A DNA stretch of 64,000 nt from Alphaproteobacteria bacterium (GTDB lineage: Bacteria; Myxococcota_A; UBA796; GCA-2862545): positions 1 through 64,000 of the forward strand of contig JACKEP010000019.1 in the NCBI GenBank assembly GCA_020632915.1, written 5' to 3'. The notes under the pieces were generated by a model. The model saw only the letters and a list, made by a program, of their open reading frames with translations, did not search any database and was not told the DNA's origin. Both the position numbers and the translations under genes were made by a program. Below, one piece after another: positions 28,295-40,993 of the stretch (position 1 is the first letter of the stretch; every line of letters begins with the position of its first letter).

Positions 28295-29335
28295 ATGCGC
28301 ACCTCGAGCCGGTTCGTCGCGGCGCTCGCCGCCCTCACCCTCGCCGGGGGCTGTGCCACGGGCACCCCCGACGACACCGACACCGACACCGACACGGACG
28401 TCGACACCGACACCGTCGACACCGACGTCGAGCCCACCGGCTGCGAGGCCGACGACGCCTGCACCGGCTGCGAGCCCGTGGGCACGTCCGACGCGTTCAC
28501 CTGCGACTGCCGCGTGGACCTCGCCGACGACCCGGCCACGTGCCGCCCGATCCGCGTCGTGCTCCTCGACGACGAAGCGCTCGACGAGCCGAGCTCGGGC
28601 TTCTTCCTCGCGCCGATCCTCGAGGCCGCCACGTGGGCCACGGGCGTGCCGATGTTCACCGTGTCCAACGCCGGCTACCGCGACGGCTGGCAGGGCGGCA
28701 TCGGCGACCCGACGGAGGACAGCGACACCGACGCCGACGTCGACACCGACAACCCCGTCGGCGACCTGCTGTCGGTCGACAACACCGACGTGGTCTTCCT
28801 GCTGGAGGGCGTGGACTACAGCTCGGAGCTGACCACGCCGGGCTTCGACGCCGTGGAGGCGTTCGTCACCGCGGGCGGCGGCCTCGTGCGCGCCGAGTGG
28901 GGCACCGCCTACGAGGAGCTGTACCCCCAGTGGTCCCCGGTCACCTCCTACGAGGACTACGTGGAGGACGACGACCTCAAGCTCTGGCAGCTCGTCGACG
29001 ACGACACCCCCGCCGTCCGCGCGCTCCAGGTGGGCCTGCCCCGCACGTTCTCGATGCGGCACAGCGTGGAGCTGCTGTCGGTGCTCACCGCCGAGGAGAC
29101 CGGCGACGTCGCCCCGCTGATGGCGCTGACGGTCCAGCCGCCGGACGAGGCCCCGCAGCCGGGCCTGGTGGTGTGGCCGGCGGTGTCGACGGGGACGACG
29201 CCGCACCACGGCGTGATCGTGTGGATGAACACGGATCTGGCGTACCTGGCGAGTGAGAGCTTCACGCCGATGCAGGAGCCGGAGATGGCGACGATGGTGC
29301 GGAACGTGGGAAGGGTGGCGGCGGGGGGGTGGTAG
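28295..29335 (+). CDS. Asp/Thr-linker lipoprotein, possibly a glutamine-amidotransferase-like fold
   Basis: 346 aa from ATG 28295 (GGAG upstream). The signal peptide ends in LAGGC; an Asp/Thr linker (DTDTDTDTDVDTDTVDTDVE) follows, then a small Cys-rich EGF-like segment (CEADDACTGCEPV...CDCRVDLADDPATC). The remainder resembles a class-I-amidotransferase/ThuA-like alpha/beta fold (IRVVLLDDEALDEP; DNTDVVFLLEGVDYSS; AVEAFVTAGGGLVRAEWG) but no catalytic Cys is evident. An internal second Asp/Thr stretch (DSDTDADVDTD) interrupts it. The lipoprotein call is firm and the fold tentative. Confidence 0.65.
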   Translation: MRTSSRFVAALAALTLAGGCATGTPDDTDTDTDTDVDTDTVDTDVEPTGCEADDACTGCEPVGTSDAFTCDCRVDLADDPATCRPIRVVLLDDEALDEPSSGFFLAPILEAATWATGVPMFTVSNAGYRDGWQGGIGDPTEDSDTDADVDTDNPVGDLLSVDNTDVVFLLEGVDYSSELTTPGFDAVEAFVTAGGGLVRAEWGTAYEELYPQWSPVTSYEDYVEDDDLKLWQLVDDDTPAVRALQVGLPRTFSMRHSVELLSVLTAEETGDVAPLMALTVQPPDEAPQPGLVVWPAVSTGTTPHHGVIVWMNTDLAYLASESFTPMQEPEMATMVRNVGRVAAGGW

Positions 29336-29341
29336 GGGCCG

Positions 29342-30646
29342 TCAGGCCGCGACGAGCCACGCGGCGGTGATCGCGCCGTCGGCGCCGCGCTCCACGTCGA
29401 CGACGAGCGGCACGGTGGCGCTGCGTTCGGCGGTGGCGCCGATCTGGTCGAGCACGGCGGCGCCGCGACGCATGGTGGCGTCGAGGCGGCCGGTGTCGAG
29501 CTGGGTGCCGATCTCGGCGCGGACCCTGTCGAGGGTGCGGGCGCGGGCGAGGCGGGCGCCGAGGGCGTCGCGCCGGGCGTGGGCGGTGATCCGGATGGGC
29601 TCGAGCAGGTCGCGGTCCACCCGCTCGACCTGCTGCGACAGGCGCGCGATGCGGCCGCGGGCGTCGACCGGGTCGAGGCCGACGGTGGGGCGGAGGGCGG
29701 CGAGGGTGCCTCGCACGGCGGCGGCCTCGGTCCACATCGTCGCCAACCGGGCGGCGCGCTCCGTCTCAGCGGCCAGCGCCGTGCCGGTAGCGCGCATGCC
29801 CGCCACCCGGAGCGTGGTGCCTGCGGGGACGGCGTCGATCGCGGCGGCGACGCGTGCCAGCTGGCTCTCCACCAGGAGCATGACCTCGCGGACGTCGGTG
29901 TCGGCGCGGTCGAGACGCTGAGCCGCGAGGGTGACGTCCTGCGGCGTGGCGCGGCCGCCCTGCAGGGTGTGCAGCCACTCCATTGCGGTCTCGCCCGCGG
30001 CGAGCACCCGGGACCGCTCCTTGTCCTCCAGCCAGTCCCGCACCGCGGTCAGGCCGGACTCCAGCGCGGCGAGGCGCGCCTCCAGGGCGACGAGGTGGTG
30101 CTGGGCGGTGACCATCGCCGCCACCTGCCACGCCGCCACCGTGGCGGTGGCCCACGACAGCCCGGTGACCAGGCGTCCCTGCTGGACGATCTTGCCGGTG
30201 GCGGCGTCCCTGGCGATCGCGAGCGTGCCCTTGGCGTCAGTGATCAGCTTGTAGGCGCCGGACTGGAGCCCAGCCTGGACGTCGGGGCTGAACACGAGGC
30301 GCGTGGTGGTCTCGCCGACCTGCGCCGTCGTCGCGCCGGACCGCGTGGCCAGATCGGTGAGCGCCTGCAGGTGCGGCACCAGGGCCGCCGGGGCTTCGCG
30401 ACGGGCGAGGGCGGCCGCGGCGGTGGGGGGTGCCGGCAGGAAGCGGACCAGCTCGCCCGGCGCGAGCGCGGGAAGGTCTGCGGGGGTGGGGGCCGCAGGC
30501 ACGGCGGGCACGGGGTCTCGCGCGTCCAGGAGGGGCGGGGTGGCCGACAGCCATCGCCCGACGCTGTGGACGAGCGCGAAGAGCGCGAGCACGACGAGGG
30601 CGCCAGCGAGCATCACGGCGAGGAGGGTGACGGCGACGAGGTTCAC
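29342..30646 (-). CDS. Single-pass membrane protein coupled to a PD-(D/E)XK nuclease
   Basis: 434 aa, GTG start overlapping the stop of the upstream nuclease gene by 4 nt (GTGA). One N-terminal membrane helix (VAVTLLAVMLAGALVVLALFALV) is followed by a Pro/Ala linker, then a cytoplasmic- or periplasmic-facing helical region with an Asp/Lys-containing core (FSPDVQAGLQSGAYKL; GTLAIARDAATGKIVQQGR). A second hydrophobic stretch lies at about residues 155-180 (LSWATATVAAWQVAAMV), and long Ala/Arg-rich helices fill the rest, probably coiled coil. I do not recognise the family. Translational coupling to a predicted nuclease at the edge of a defence-rich region suggests the two act together; this is inference. 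Confidence 0.65.
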   Translation of the reverse strand: MNLVAVTLLAVMLAGALVVLALFALVHSVGRWLSATPPLLDARDPVPAVPAAPTPADLPALAPGELVRFLPAPPTAAAALARREAPAALVPHLQALTDLATRSGATTAQVGETTTRLVFSPDVQAGLQSGAYKLITDAKGTLAIARDAATGKIVQQGRLVTGLSWATATVAAWQVAAMVTAQHHLVALEARLAALESGLTAVRDWLEDKERSRVLAAGETAMEWLHTLQGGRATPQDVTLAAQRLDRADTDVREVMLLVESQLARVAAAIDAVPAGTTLRVAGMRATGTALAAETERAARLATMWTEAAAVRGTLAALRPTVGLDPVDARGRIARLSQQVERVDRDLLEPIRITAHARRDALGARLARARTLDRVRAEIGTQLDTGRLDATMRRGAAVLDQIGATAERSATVPLVVDVERGADGAITAAWLVAA

Positions 30647-31704
30647 GGGGCGCTCCGAGCGGCGACGTGATGGGCGATCGCGTCCTGCGCGAAGTCCCGG
30701 TAGCGGACCAGGACGGCGGCCGTGGCGTCCAGATCGACGCCGCCTGCGGGTGCGGGCACGACCCACGTGGGCGCCGTGGAGGTCGAGATCTCCGACGTCC
30801 TGCCGGTGCGCGGGTGGGGCGGGGCCACGTAGGGCAGGTCGGGCGTCGCGGCGGCGCGGAGGACCTGCTGCCAGTGGCGGCGCGTGCCTCCGCGGTCGGT
30901 GGCTGTCGTCAGGTTGATGCGGATGCCGAGCCGCAGGTCGGACTGGGCCTGGACGTAGACGTCCCGGCCGTCGACGGTCGTGACGTGCAGGTGGAAGATG
31001 ACGTAGCCGCCGCGCGCGTTGCTCACGTCGTGCCAGCCGCCGCCCCCGAGCTTGGCCTGGAGGGCGTCCATGAGGCCGCGCCAGGCGAGGTCGTGCCCTG
31101 TGGCGGGGGCGGGCGGATCCGAGCGGGGAAGGCGACGCTGCCAGGCGCCGAACGCGTCGTCGAGGGCGCGGAGGTGCGCCACGAAGTCGCCGTAGATGTC
31201 GCTCCGGACCGCGGCCGAGCCATCGGTGCCGACGTCGAGTGCCTGGAGCACGGCGCCGCGGCTGACGTGCACGAAGCCGTGGGTGTTCACCCGGTCGAAG
31301 CAGGACTGGATGCCGGTCTTCAGGTAGACGCCGCCGACCTCCTCGGGCGTGCAGCCGGCGTAGCGTGCGGCGGCGGCGCGGTAGGACGGCAGGGGGTTGT
31401 GCGTGTCGTCGGCGTGGACCTTGTCCTCGATGACGAGGGCGCGGCCGCGGTCGGGCAGGTGGACGAGCACGTCGATGTTCTGCCACTGGGTCCGGACGTC
31501 GACGCGTTCGTTGGGGTCCAGGAGTGTCCAGCCGAGGCGGTCGAGGAGCAGGTCGACGAAGCGGCGGCCGGCGGCGTGGAGGGCGCGGTCGTCGGCGGAT
31601 GCGCTGCCGGCATGTGCGGGGTGGGCCCAGTGCAGGAGCCAGGCGAGGACGGCGTCCTGGGAGAGCTCGGAGGTGGCGTGGGTGAAGAGGTTGGGGCGGG
31701 GCAT
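30643..31704 (-). CDS. PD-(D/E)XK nuclease family protein (PDDEXK_4-like)
   Basis: 353 aa. The N-terminus (TSELSQDAVLAWLLHWA) matches the opening of the PDDEXK_4 family. The nuclease core is visible as QNIDVLVHL (D78) and LVIEDKVHA (E93-x-K95), the D...ExK motif of restriction-enzyme-like nucleases that use Mg2+ to cut DNA. After the core there is a beta-rich C-terminal region (GGYVIFHLHVTTVDGRDVYVQAQ). The gene starts at an ATG without a visible Shine-Dalgarno site, and its stop overlaps the membrane-protein start. Members often occur in defence islands, but specific roles are unproven. Confidence 0.75.
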   Translation of the reverse strand: MPRPNLFTHATSELSQDAVLAWLLHWAHPAHAGSASADDRALHAAGRRFVDLLLDRLGWTLLDPNERVDVRTQWQNIDVLVHLPDRGRALVIEDKVHADDTHNPLPSYRAAAARYAGCTPEEVGGVYLKTGIQSCFDRVNTHGFVHVSRGAVLQALDVGTDGSAAVRSDIYGDFVAHLRALDDAFGAWQRRLPRSDPPAPATGHDLAWRGLMDALQAKLGGGGWHDVSNARGGYVIFHLHVTTVDGRDVYVQAQSDLRLGIRINLTTATDRGGTRRHWQQVLRAAATPDLPYVAPPHPRTGRTSEISTSTAPTWVVPAPAGGVDLDATAAVLVRYRDFAQDAIAHHVAARSAP

Positions 31705-31773
31705 GTGCTACGTGGGAGGGAGATAGGCCATGATGCGTTCCTCCATGTCTATTCAGTGGAGCGCTGCCTCGGG

Positions 31774-32502
31774 TCACGTCTCCGGGGACTCCTCATACGC
31801 GAGCACGTCCAGGAGCGCCGCTCGCCCTTGCCACAGGTCGAGCTCCCAAGGGTCGGAAGGAGGGGCACTCTGGAACCATGGCGCACGATAGACGGCCTCA
31901 AGGATGGCACGGTAGTGCTGTCCTGCGCTGGCCGGCATCAGCGTTGTGGGAAGGTCGAGGCCAGTGATGGTCGACAGGCGCCTTGTCGAAAAGTTGTTCA
32001 GCATCACGTAGTAGTCGGGACGCTCGGCGAGTAGCACGCGCGACGCGGTCGCGGGTCCGAATCCTGGAAGCGCGACGATGTCGGACCACGGCGAGAGCAC
32101 TGCATTCATGTCCGGTGGATGGGTGGGCAGGGCGCGCGCCCGACGTCGTGCATCGTCGATGACGGTTGCGGTCCGGGGATCCGCAGCAGGATGGAGGAGC
32201 GTGGACGTCACGTGGGTTGCGCGCCTCAGGCTGCCAAAGAACAACAGGTTTCGGCCAGTGCTCACCTGTCCCACGAGCATCTGGCGTTCGTCGTCCGTAA
32301 GGCCGGCCAGGGGCCGGCCGTGGAGCGCGCGAAACGTCACCAACGCGTTCACCCATGCGTTGTCGTACCGTGGGTCGAGCGAAACCCTGGCGGTCGGCCA
32401 ATCGGGGTACCAGTGAACCTGCCACGAGCACATCTGCACGTGCAGCGCGTGCAGATAGTCGGGCCAACGTAGCGTCAGGACCGAGTCGAGCGCGATCGGC
32501 AT
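31774..32502 (-). CDS. Helix-hairpin-helix protein of unknown function
   Basis: 242 aa, ATG with GGGAG 6-7 nt upstream. The only recognisable element is a helix-hairpin-helix, LPGFGPATASRVLLAERP (about residues 140-157), the non-specific DNA-binding motif of base-excision glycosylases and similar proteins. An upstream all-helical region (AWVNALVTFRALHGRPLAGL) and the 'YYVMLNNFSTRRL' segment right after the HhH are reminiscent of DNA glycosylase folds, but no catalytic Lys/Asp of the HhH-GPD type is evident. It is less GC-rich in codon use than flanking lipoprotein genes. It lies divergent from the helicase operon and could be its regulator or accessory, which is speculation. Confidence 0.55.
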   Translation of the reverse strand: MPIALDSVLTLRWPDYLHALHVQMCSWQVHWYPDWPTARVSLDPRYDNAWVNALVTFRALHGRPLAGLTDDERQMLVGQVSTGRNLLFFGSLRRATHVTSTLLHPAADPRTATVIDDARRRARALPTHPPDMNAVLSPWSDIVALPGFGPATASRVLLAERPDYYVMLNNFSTRRLSTITGLDLPTTLMPASAGQHYRAILEAVYRAPWFQSAPPSDPWELDLWQGRAALLDVLAYEESPET

Positions 32503-32963
32503 GTGCAGCTCCCGTCAACGACCCGAGTTGTCGTCGGCTTCGGGTATCGCGTTGTGTCGCGTCGGGCGGGACACTCCACTGGCGCAATCGCGGTTTGTTG
32601 GACGAGGGCGGGTGGTGTGGTCGCAGCCGCACAGGCCAGCGTCTGTGTCTCCGGCTGGCGGAAGAGGTGCGGGCAGGATGGCGTGTCTGAGGGCGCGGCG
32701 CCATCGTGCGCGGGGGGGCAACGCGCGGCCGCACGATCGAAGGGTGGGCCGGCGACGACGTGCTAGAACCCTCCGTCAGTTGGAGGGACGCTGGTGCCGC
32801 GCTTCGAGCCGGATGTGAGAGGGCGTGGGAACAGGCGCGCCGGCCGTGACTTGGGCCCGGTTCGGCGGACCTGCGCCGCGGTGCGCCCCGACGCAGTGGC
32901 GGATCGGGCGCAGCATCACCCGACTGCCGAGTCACGGGACCTGTGGAGGCGGCGGGAGCGCGC
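32503..32963. other. 461-bp divergent intergenic region upstream of the helicase-methylase operon
   Basis: No convincing gene is seen here on either strand; short open frames lack ribosome-binding sites and show shadow-like composition. It contains a TGCTAGAAC -10-like element (32761-32769) facing the helicase and a 6-bp inverted repeat CCCTCC-GTCAGTT-GGAGGG (32769-32787) immediately downstream, so the predicted 5' leader of the operon is about 190 nt. The first part (32503-32600) is less GC-rich than average. Confidence 0.5.
32761..32769 (+). promoter_or_regulatory. Candidate extended -10 element of the helicase-methylase operon
   Basis: TGCTAGAAC fits TGnTAnnn(T) and is followed at once by a hairpin (32769-32787) that could be an operator or the 5' end of the leader. 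Prediction only. Confidence 0.3.
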
Positions 32964-35900
32964 ATGACGTCCCTTGAACACATCAAAGCTGGCATGAGCC
33001 TGGAGGGTGTCGAGCCCGGCCTCGTCGTCACGGTTGCGGCCGTGGTGCTCGTCAGCGACGGCGCGCTCACGGTCTACTACAAGCTCCCCGACGGCACGCT
33101 GCGGGAGCGCCTTCTCGGCCGCGCAGACGAGCCGGAGATCACCGTCGCCACCGCCGCGCGCCCCTGGTCCTTCGACGGGGACGGCGAGGCGTTCAAGCTG
33201 ACTGCGGAGGCCAAGCGCATCGACCTGGCCTTCCTCTTCGACCCGATGATGGCGGTCCACACCTCGAACGTGGAGCCGCTGCCGCATCAGATCACCGCGG
33301 TCTACGAGTCGATGCTCCCGCGGCAGCCGCTGCGGTACGTGCTCGCCGACGATCCGGGCGCCGGCAAGACGATCATGGCCGGGCTCTACATCCGCGAGCT
33401 CATCATGCGCGCGGACGCGCGCCGTATCCTCATCGTCGCGCCCGGCAGCCTGGTCGAGCAGTGGCGGGACGAGCTGTTCGAGAAGTTCGGCCTGGAGTTC
33501 CGGGTCTACTCGCGAGAGCTCGAAGCCGCCTCCCCGAGCGGCAACCCCTTCGAGGACCACGACCACCTCATCGTGCGCCTCGACCAGATGTCTCGTAGCG
33601 AGGAGCACCAGGAGAAGGTGTGCCTCGCCGGCTGGGACCTCGTGATCTTCGACGAGGCCCACAAGCTCTCGGCCCACTTCTATGGTCAGGAACTCAAGCG
33701 CACCAAGCGGTTCGTCCTCGCCGAGGCGCTCGGCGCCCGCACGCGGCACCTGCTGCTGATGACGGCGACGCCGCACAACGGCAAGGAGGAGGACTTCCAG
33801 CTCTTCCTGTCGCTGCTCGACTCGGACCGCTTCTACGGCAAGTTCCGGGACGGCGTTCACAAGATCGACGCCTCGGACCTGATGCGCCGGATGGTGAAGG
33901 AGGAGCTCGTCAAGTTCGACGGTACGCCGCTGTTCCCCGAGCGCAAGGCGTACACCGTCAACTACGAGCTCTCCGAGGCCGAGGCCGCGCTCTACGAGCA
34001 GGTCACCACCTACGTGAAGGAGCAGATGGGGAAGGCTGACGAGCTCGAAGGGCGCAAGCGCAGCGCCGTCGGGTTCGCGCTCACCGCCCTCCAGCGTCGC
34101 CTCGCGTCGAGCCCCGAGGCCATCTTCCAGTCGCTCAAGCGCCGTCGCGAGCGGTTGGAGAAGCGGCTGCGCGAGGCGCGGCTTGGCGTGCGCGGCCGGC
34201 AGGCCCTCGCCGAGGTCCTGTACGAACCCCTTCCCGAGGACGACGACGACCTGAACGCCGAGGAGCAGGAGCACCTTGAAGAGCACCTGGTCGACGAGGC
34301 GTCCGCCTCGCAGACGATCGCCGAGCTCGAAGCCGAGGTGCTCATCCTCCAGGCGCTCCAGCAGAAGGCCCAGGCGCTCGTCCACTCCGGTCAGGACCGC
34401 AAGTGGGACGAGCTGTCGCGCATCCTCCAGGACGACCCGCACATGCGCGACGCCGAGGGGCGTCAGCGCAAGATCATCATCTTCTCCGAGCACCGCGACA
34501 CGCTGAACTACCTGCACGCCAAGATCGCCGGCGTGCTCGGCAAGCCCGAGGCCATCATCACGATCCACGGCGGCACGCGCCGCGACGAGCGCCGGCGAGT
34601 CCAGGAGCTCTTCCGCTCAGACCCTGACACGCGCGTGCTCATCGCGACGGACGCGGCCGGCGAGGGCGTGAACCTCCAGGTCGCCAACCTGATGGTGAAC
34701 TACGACCTGCCCTGGAACCCGAACCGGCTGGAGCAGCGGTTCGGCCGCATCCACCGCATCGGGCAGACCGAGGTCTGCCACCTGTGGAACCTGGTCGCCA
34801 AGGAGACCCGCGAGGGCGACGTCTACCACCGGCTGCTGGAGAAGCTGCGGGTCGAAAGCGAGGCCCTGAAGGGTCGGGTCTTCGACATCCTGGGCGAGGT
34901 CTTCGAGGGTGAGAGCCTGCGAGACCTCCTGCTGCGCGCCATCCGGTACGGCGATCAGCCCGAGGTTCGGGCGCGCCTGTACCAGCGCGTCGACGAGGTC
35001 CTCGACCACTCGCACCTCAAGTCCATCCTGGAGCGCAACGCGCTGGCCCAGGAGACGATGAGCACTGACCGGCTGTTCGCCGTGAAGGAGGAGATGGAGA
35101 AGGCCGAGGCGCGTCGCCTCCAGCCCTTCTTCGTGCGGTCGTTCTTCCTGCGGGCCTTCGAGGCCGTAGGTGGATCGATGCACCCGCGCGAGGCCGGTCG
35201 CTTCGAGGTGACCCACGTGCCGGCGTCGGTGCGCGAGCGGGATCGGCTGCTGACGGGCCGCAACCGACGCGAGAACGCGCCGGTGCTGCGGCGCTACGAG
35301 CGGGTCTGCTTCACCAAGGACGCGATGCGTCCCGCCGATCGGCCCGGGCTTGCGCCGGCCGTGCTGCTGCACCCCGGCCACCCGCTGATGCTGTCGGTCA
35401 CCGACCTCGTGCTGGAGCAGCACGGCAACCTGCTGCGCCAGGGCACCATCCTGGTCGATCCCGCCGACGAGGGAGACCAGGCCAGCCTGCTGTTCCTGCT
35501 CACCCACGAGATCAAGTCGGGCGACGGCGTGGTGCTGAGCAAGCGCCTCCAGTTCGTGCGGGTCTCACCAACTGGCGTGGCGACCTTCGCGGGTTGGGCG
35601 CCACACCTCGACTTGGAGCCGCTCGACCCTGCGGACCGACCCGCGCTGGCCGGGCTGCTGAAGGAGCCGTGGATCTGCGCCGACCAGGAGCAGAAGGCGC
35701 TGGCGCTCGCCGCGTCCTCCCTCGTGCCCCAGCACTACGAGGAGGTCGCTCACCGGCGGATCGCGCACGTCGACAAGACCCTCGCCGCGGTCAACGAGCG
35801 GCTGACCAAGGAGATCGACTACTGGTCCGACCGCTGGATGAAGCTCCGCGAGGACCAGGAGGCGGGCAAGGACGTGCGCCTCAACCTGGAGAACGTCCGG

Positions 35901-36487
35901 CGGACCATCCTCGACCTCGAAGGGCGGCTGGAGGGGCGGAAGAAGGAGCTCCAGGCCATGCGGCACCTCTCGTCGGCGACGCCCGTCGCCCTCGGCGGCG
36001 CCCTGGTGGTGCCGGCGGGCTTGTTGGCCCGGCTGCGGTCGGCCCACGGGTTCGCCACGAGCCCGCCTCCGCCCCAGGTGGACCCGGCCGTGCGGAAGCG
36101 GACTGAGATGCTCGCGATGGACGCGGTTCGGCGGGTCGAGGAGGCCCAGGGCTGCAAGGTGGTCGACGTGTCGGCCGAGAAGTGCGGCTGGGACCTCACC
36201 TCGTACCCGCCCGCGGTCGACGGGAAGCTGCCCGAGGCCCGGCACATCGAGGTGAAGGGCCGCCAGAAGGGCGCTGACACGCTCACCGTCACGCGGAACG
36301 AGATCCTCTATGCGCTCAACCAGGCCGAGAAGTTCGTCCTGGCGATCGTGCTCGTCGATGAGCACGAGGACGCGGTGGACGGGCCGTACTACCTGCGCAA
36401 CCCGTTCGACGCCGAGCCGGGCTGGGGCGTGTCGTCCTGGAACATCGAGATCAAGGCGCTGCTCGAGCGCGCCGAGCGAGTGGGCTG

Positions 36488-36488
<1 letters not shown>
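32964..36488 (+). CDS. SNF2-type helicase with C-terminal DUF3883-like domain (Hma-type defence helicase)
   Basis: 1,174 aa from ATG 32964 (GGGAG 5 nt upstream); a GTG at 32943 is an alternative. Superfamily-2 Snf2 motifs: I DDPGAGKT (129-136), Ia IVAPGSLVEQW, II DEAH (230-233), III LLMTATPHNG. The C-terminal helicase lobe has IIFSEHRDTLNYL, LIATDAAGEGVNLQ, and the Q-x-x-R-x-G-R-I-H-R motif. A long charged coiled insertion (about 380-460) follows lobe 1. The C-terminus (about 1075-1160) resembles DUF3883, with ARHIEVKGRQKG (E-x-K), a PD-(D/E)XK-like element. The stop overlaps the methylase start (TGATG). It is probably an ATP-driven dsDNA translocase acting on invading DNA. Confidence 0.88.
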
Positions 36489-39396
<2,908 letters not shown>

Positions 39397-39397
<1 letters not shown>

Positions 39398-40458
39398 TGC
39401 TCAAGAAGCTGCATGTGAAGGACTTCACCGTATTTTCCGACGCGACGTTCACGTTCGGCGCGCTCAACGTCATCCACGGCGAGAACAGCAGCGGGAAGAC
39501 CCACGTCCTCAAGCTGGCCTACAGCATCGTTTCGAGCCTGGTTCCATCGCCGAACGAGCCGGCCAGCGATCGGCCCACTAAGGCGGCAATGGACCAACGG
39601 GTCGGTGCGAAGCTTGTAGGCGTGTTCAGGCCGGACCGAGACAAGCTCGGTCGGTTGGCTCGTAGGGTTCAGGGCACCAAGCGGTCCGTAGTCGACGCGG
39701 ATTTCGGTTCTGAAGGCCGATTCGCGTTCTCTTTCTCGACCCAGAGCGACCGAACCGTCAAGTCGGAGTCCCTCCCGTCAGCGTGGCTCAAGCAGGCTCC
39801 GGCCTTTCTGACGACGCGTGAGTTGCTCTCGGTGTACCCGGGCTTCGTAAGTCTCTACGAGACCCAGGCGATCCCGTTCGATGAGGTCTGGCGCGATACT
39901 TGCGTGTTGCTCGGGGCGCCCGTCGCGCGAGGACCCAAGAAGAAGGAGATCGCCGCCCTCTTGGAGCCCCTGGAAACCGCGATTGGCTGCAAAGCTGTCC
40001 TGGAAGGCGACCGCTTCTTCGTCCAGATGACCAACCCGAACGCCAAGGTCGAGGCGGACCTCGTGGCTGAGGGCTACCGTAAGCTCACGATGGTAGCCAG
40101 ACTCATCGCCAATGGCAGCCTGGACGATAAGGGCTACCTCTTCTGGGACGAGCCTGAGGCAAACCTCAACCCGCGGCTCATCAAGCGGCTGGCTCCACTT
40201 CTCCTGGATCTCGCGCAGGGAGGCGTGCAGGTCTTCATCGCAACACACAGCCTGTTCCTCATGCGCGAAATCGAAGTCGAACGCAGCCGTAGGAAGAAGC
40301 AGGTGGGCGCTCGGTTCATCGGCTTGCAGCAGGGTCCCCAGGGTGTCGAGGCGACCCAAGGCAAGCTGCTGACCGGGGCGGGCAGCATCGCCGCTCTGGA
40401 CGAGGACCTTCAGCAGGCCGAACGCATCCTCGATCAAGCCATGGGGATCACCACATGA
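39397..40458 (+). CDS. AAA/ABC-type ATPase (OLD/RecF-like) inside the Hma-type operon
   Basis: 353 aa. It starts in the last base of the methylase stop codon (TGATG) and ends overlapping the next start (ATGA). Walker A is GENSSGKT (28-35). Walker B is WDEPEANLNP (about D251, E252) with the preceding D-loop, followed by the switch His in ATHSLFLMRE. This is the compact RecF/OLD-type head (AAA_15/AAA_21) without the long coiled coil or a fused TOPRIM. Such ATPases usually partner with a nuclease or toxin; the neighbouring 176-aa EVK protein is the obvious candidate. It probably senses or remodels nucleic-acid ends using ATP. Confidence 0.85.
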
Positions 40459-40985
40459 CGACACTCCCCGTGGAACAGGTCTTCCTCCAATTCGAGCCAT
40501 CCGTGGACGCCTTCCAATACGAGAAGGGCGGAGTGTGCGTCGCCGGCTGGCCAGCAGGCAAGAAGGTGGTGGATGTCGTAGCGAACGAGGTTCCATCGCC
40601 GCCTGCAGTTGCCTGGCTGATCGAGGTGAAGGACTTTCGAATCATCACGAACCCGCCACGCCCGTCCAATCTCTCTGGCCTCGCCGAGACGGTGGAAGCA
40701 AAAGTACGACAGACGCTGGCGTCACTCCCAGTGGTTGCGTCCAACTCTCCGGATCCAGTCGCGGTAGCACATGCCACCCATGCGATATTGGCAAGGAGTC
40801 AACGCGTGGTCCTGCATCTGGAACCACATCCGGCGTCCGGCACCCACGCTGCGCTGTTCCCCGTCGGCTATGCCGCCAACGTTCTGCTCAAGCTGCGATC
40901 TCTCGTCGCAGACATCGATCCGAACCCGCTCGTCATTGACATCGCCCGCACGGCGAACGCACCCGTGCCTTGGTCTGCTAAGTAG
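40455..40985 (+). CDS. Small EVK protein, possible PD-(D/E)XK-like partner of the AAA ATPase
   Basis: 176 aa, ATGA overlap with the ATPase gene. No annotated family is recognised. The sequence VVDVVANEV (D40) followed 16 residues later by LIEVKDFRI (E57, K59) has the spacing and strand pattern of a PD-(D/E)XK nuclease core, and helices follow (LAETVEAKVRQTLASL). The protein is short for a complete nuclease, and the predicted metal ligands need structural confirmation. It lies 8 nt before the DUF499 start with AGGAG, all within one operon. Confidence 0.6.
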   Translation: MTTLPVEQVFLQFEPSVDAFQYEKGGVCVAGWPAGKKVVDVVANEVPSPPAVAWLIEVKDFRIITNPPRPSNLSGLAETVEAKVRQTLASLPVVASNSPDPVAVAHATHAILARSQRVVLHLEPHPASGTHAALFPVGYAANVLLKLRSLVADIDPNPLVIDIARTANAPVPWSAK

Positions 40986-40993
40986 GAGCCGCC

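Noticed and set aside
29342..31777. One 811-aa protein covering both the nuclease and membrane genes
   Set aside because: The long frame holds shadow sequence over the nuclease gene; a GTGA junction at 30643-30646 shows two separate genes.
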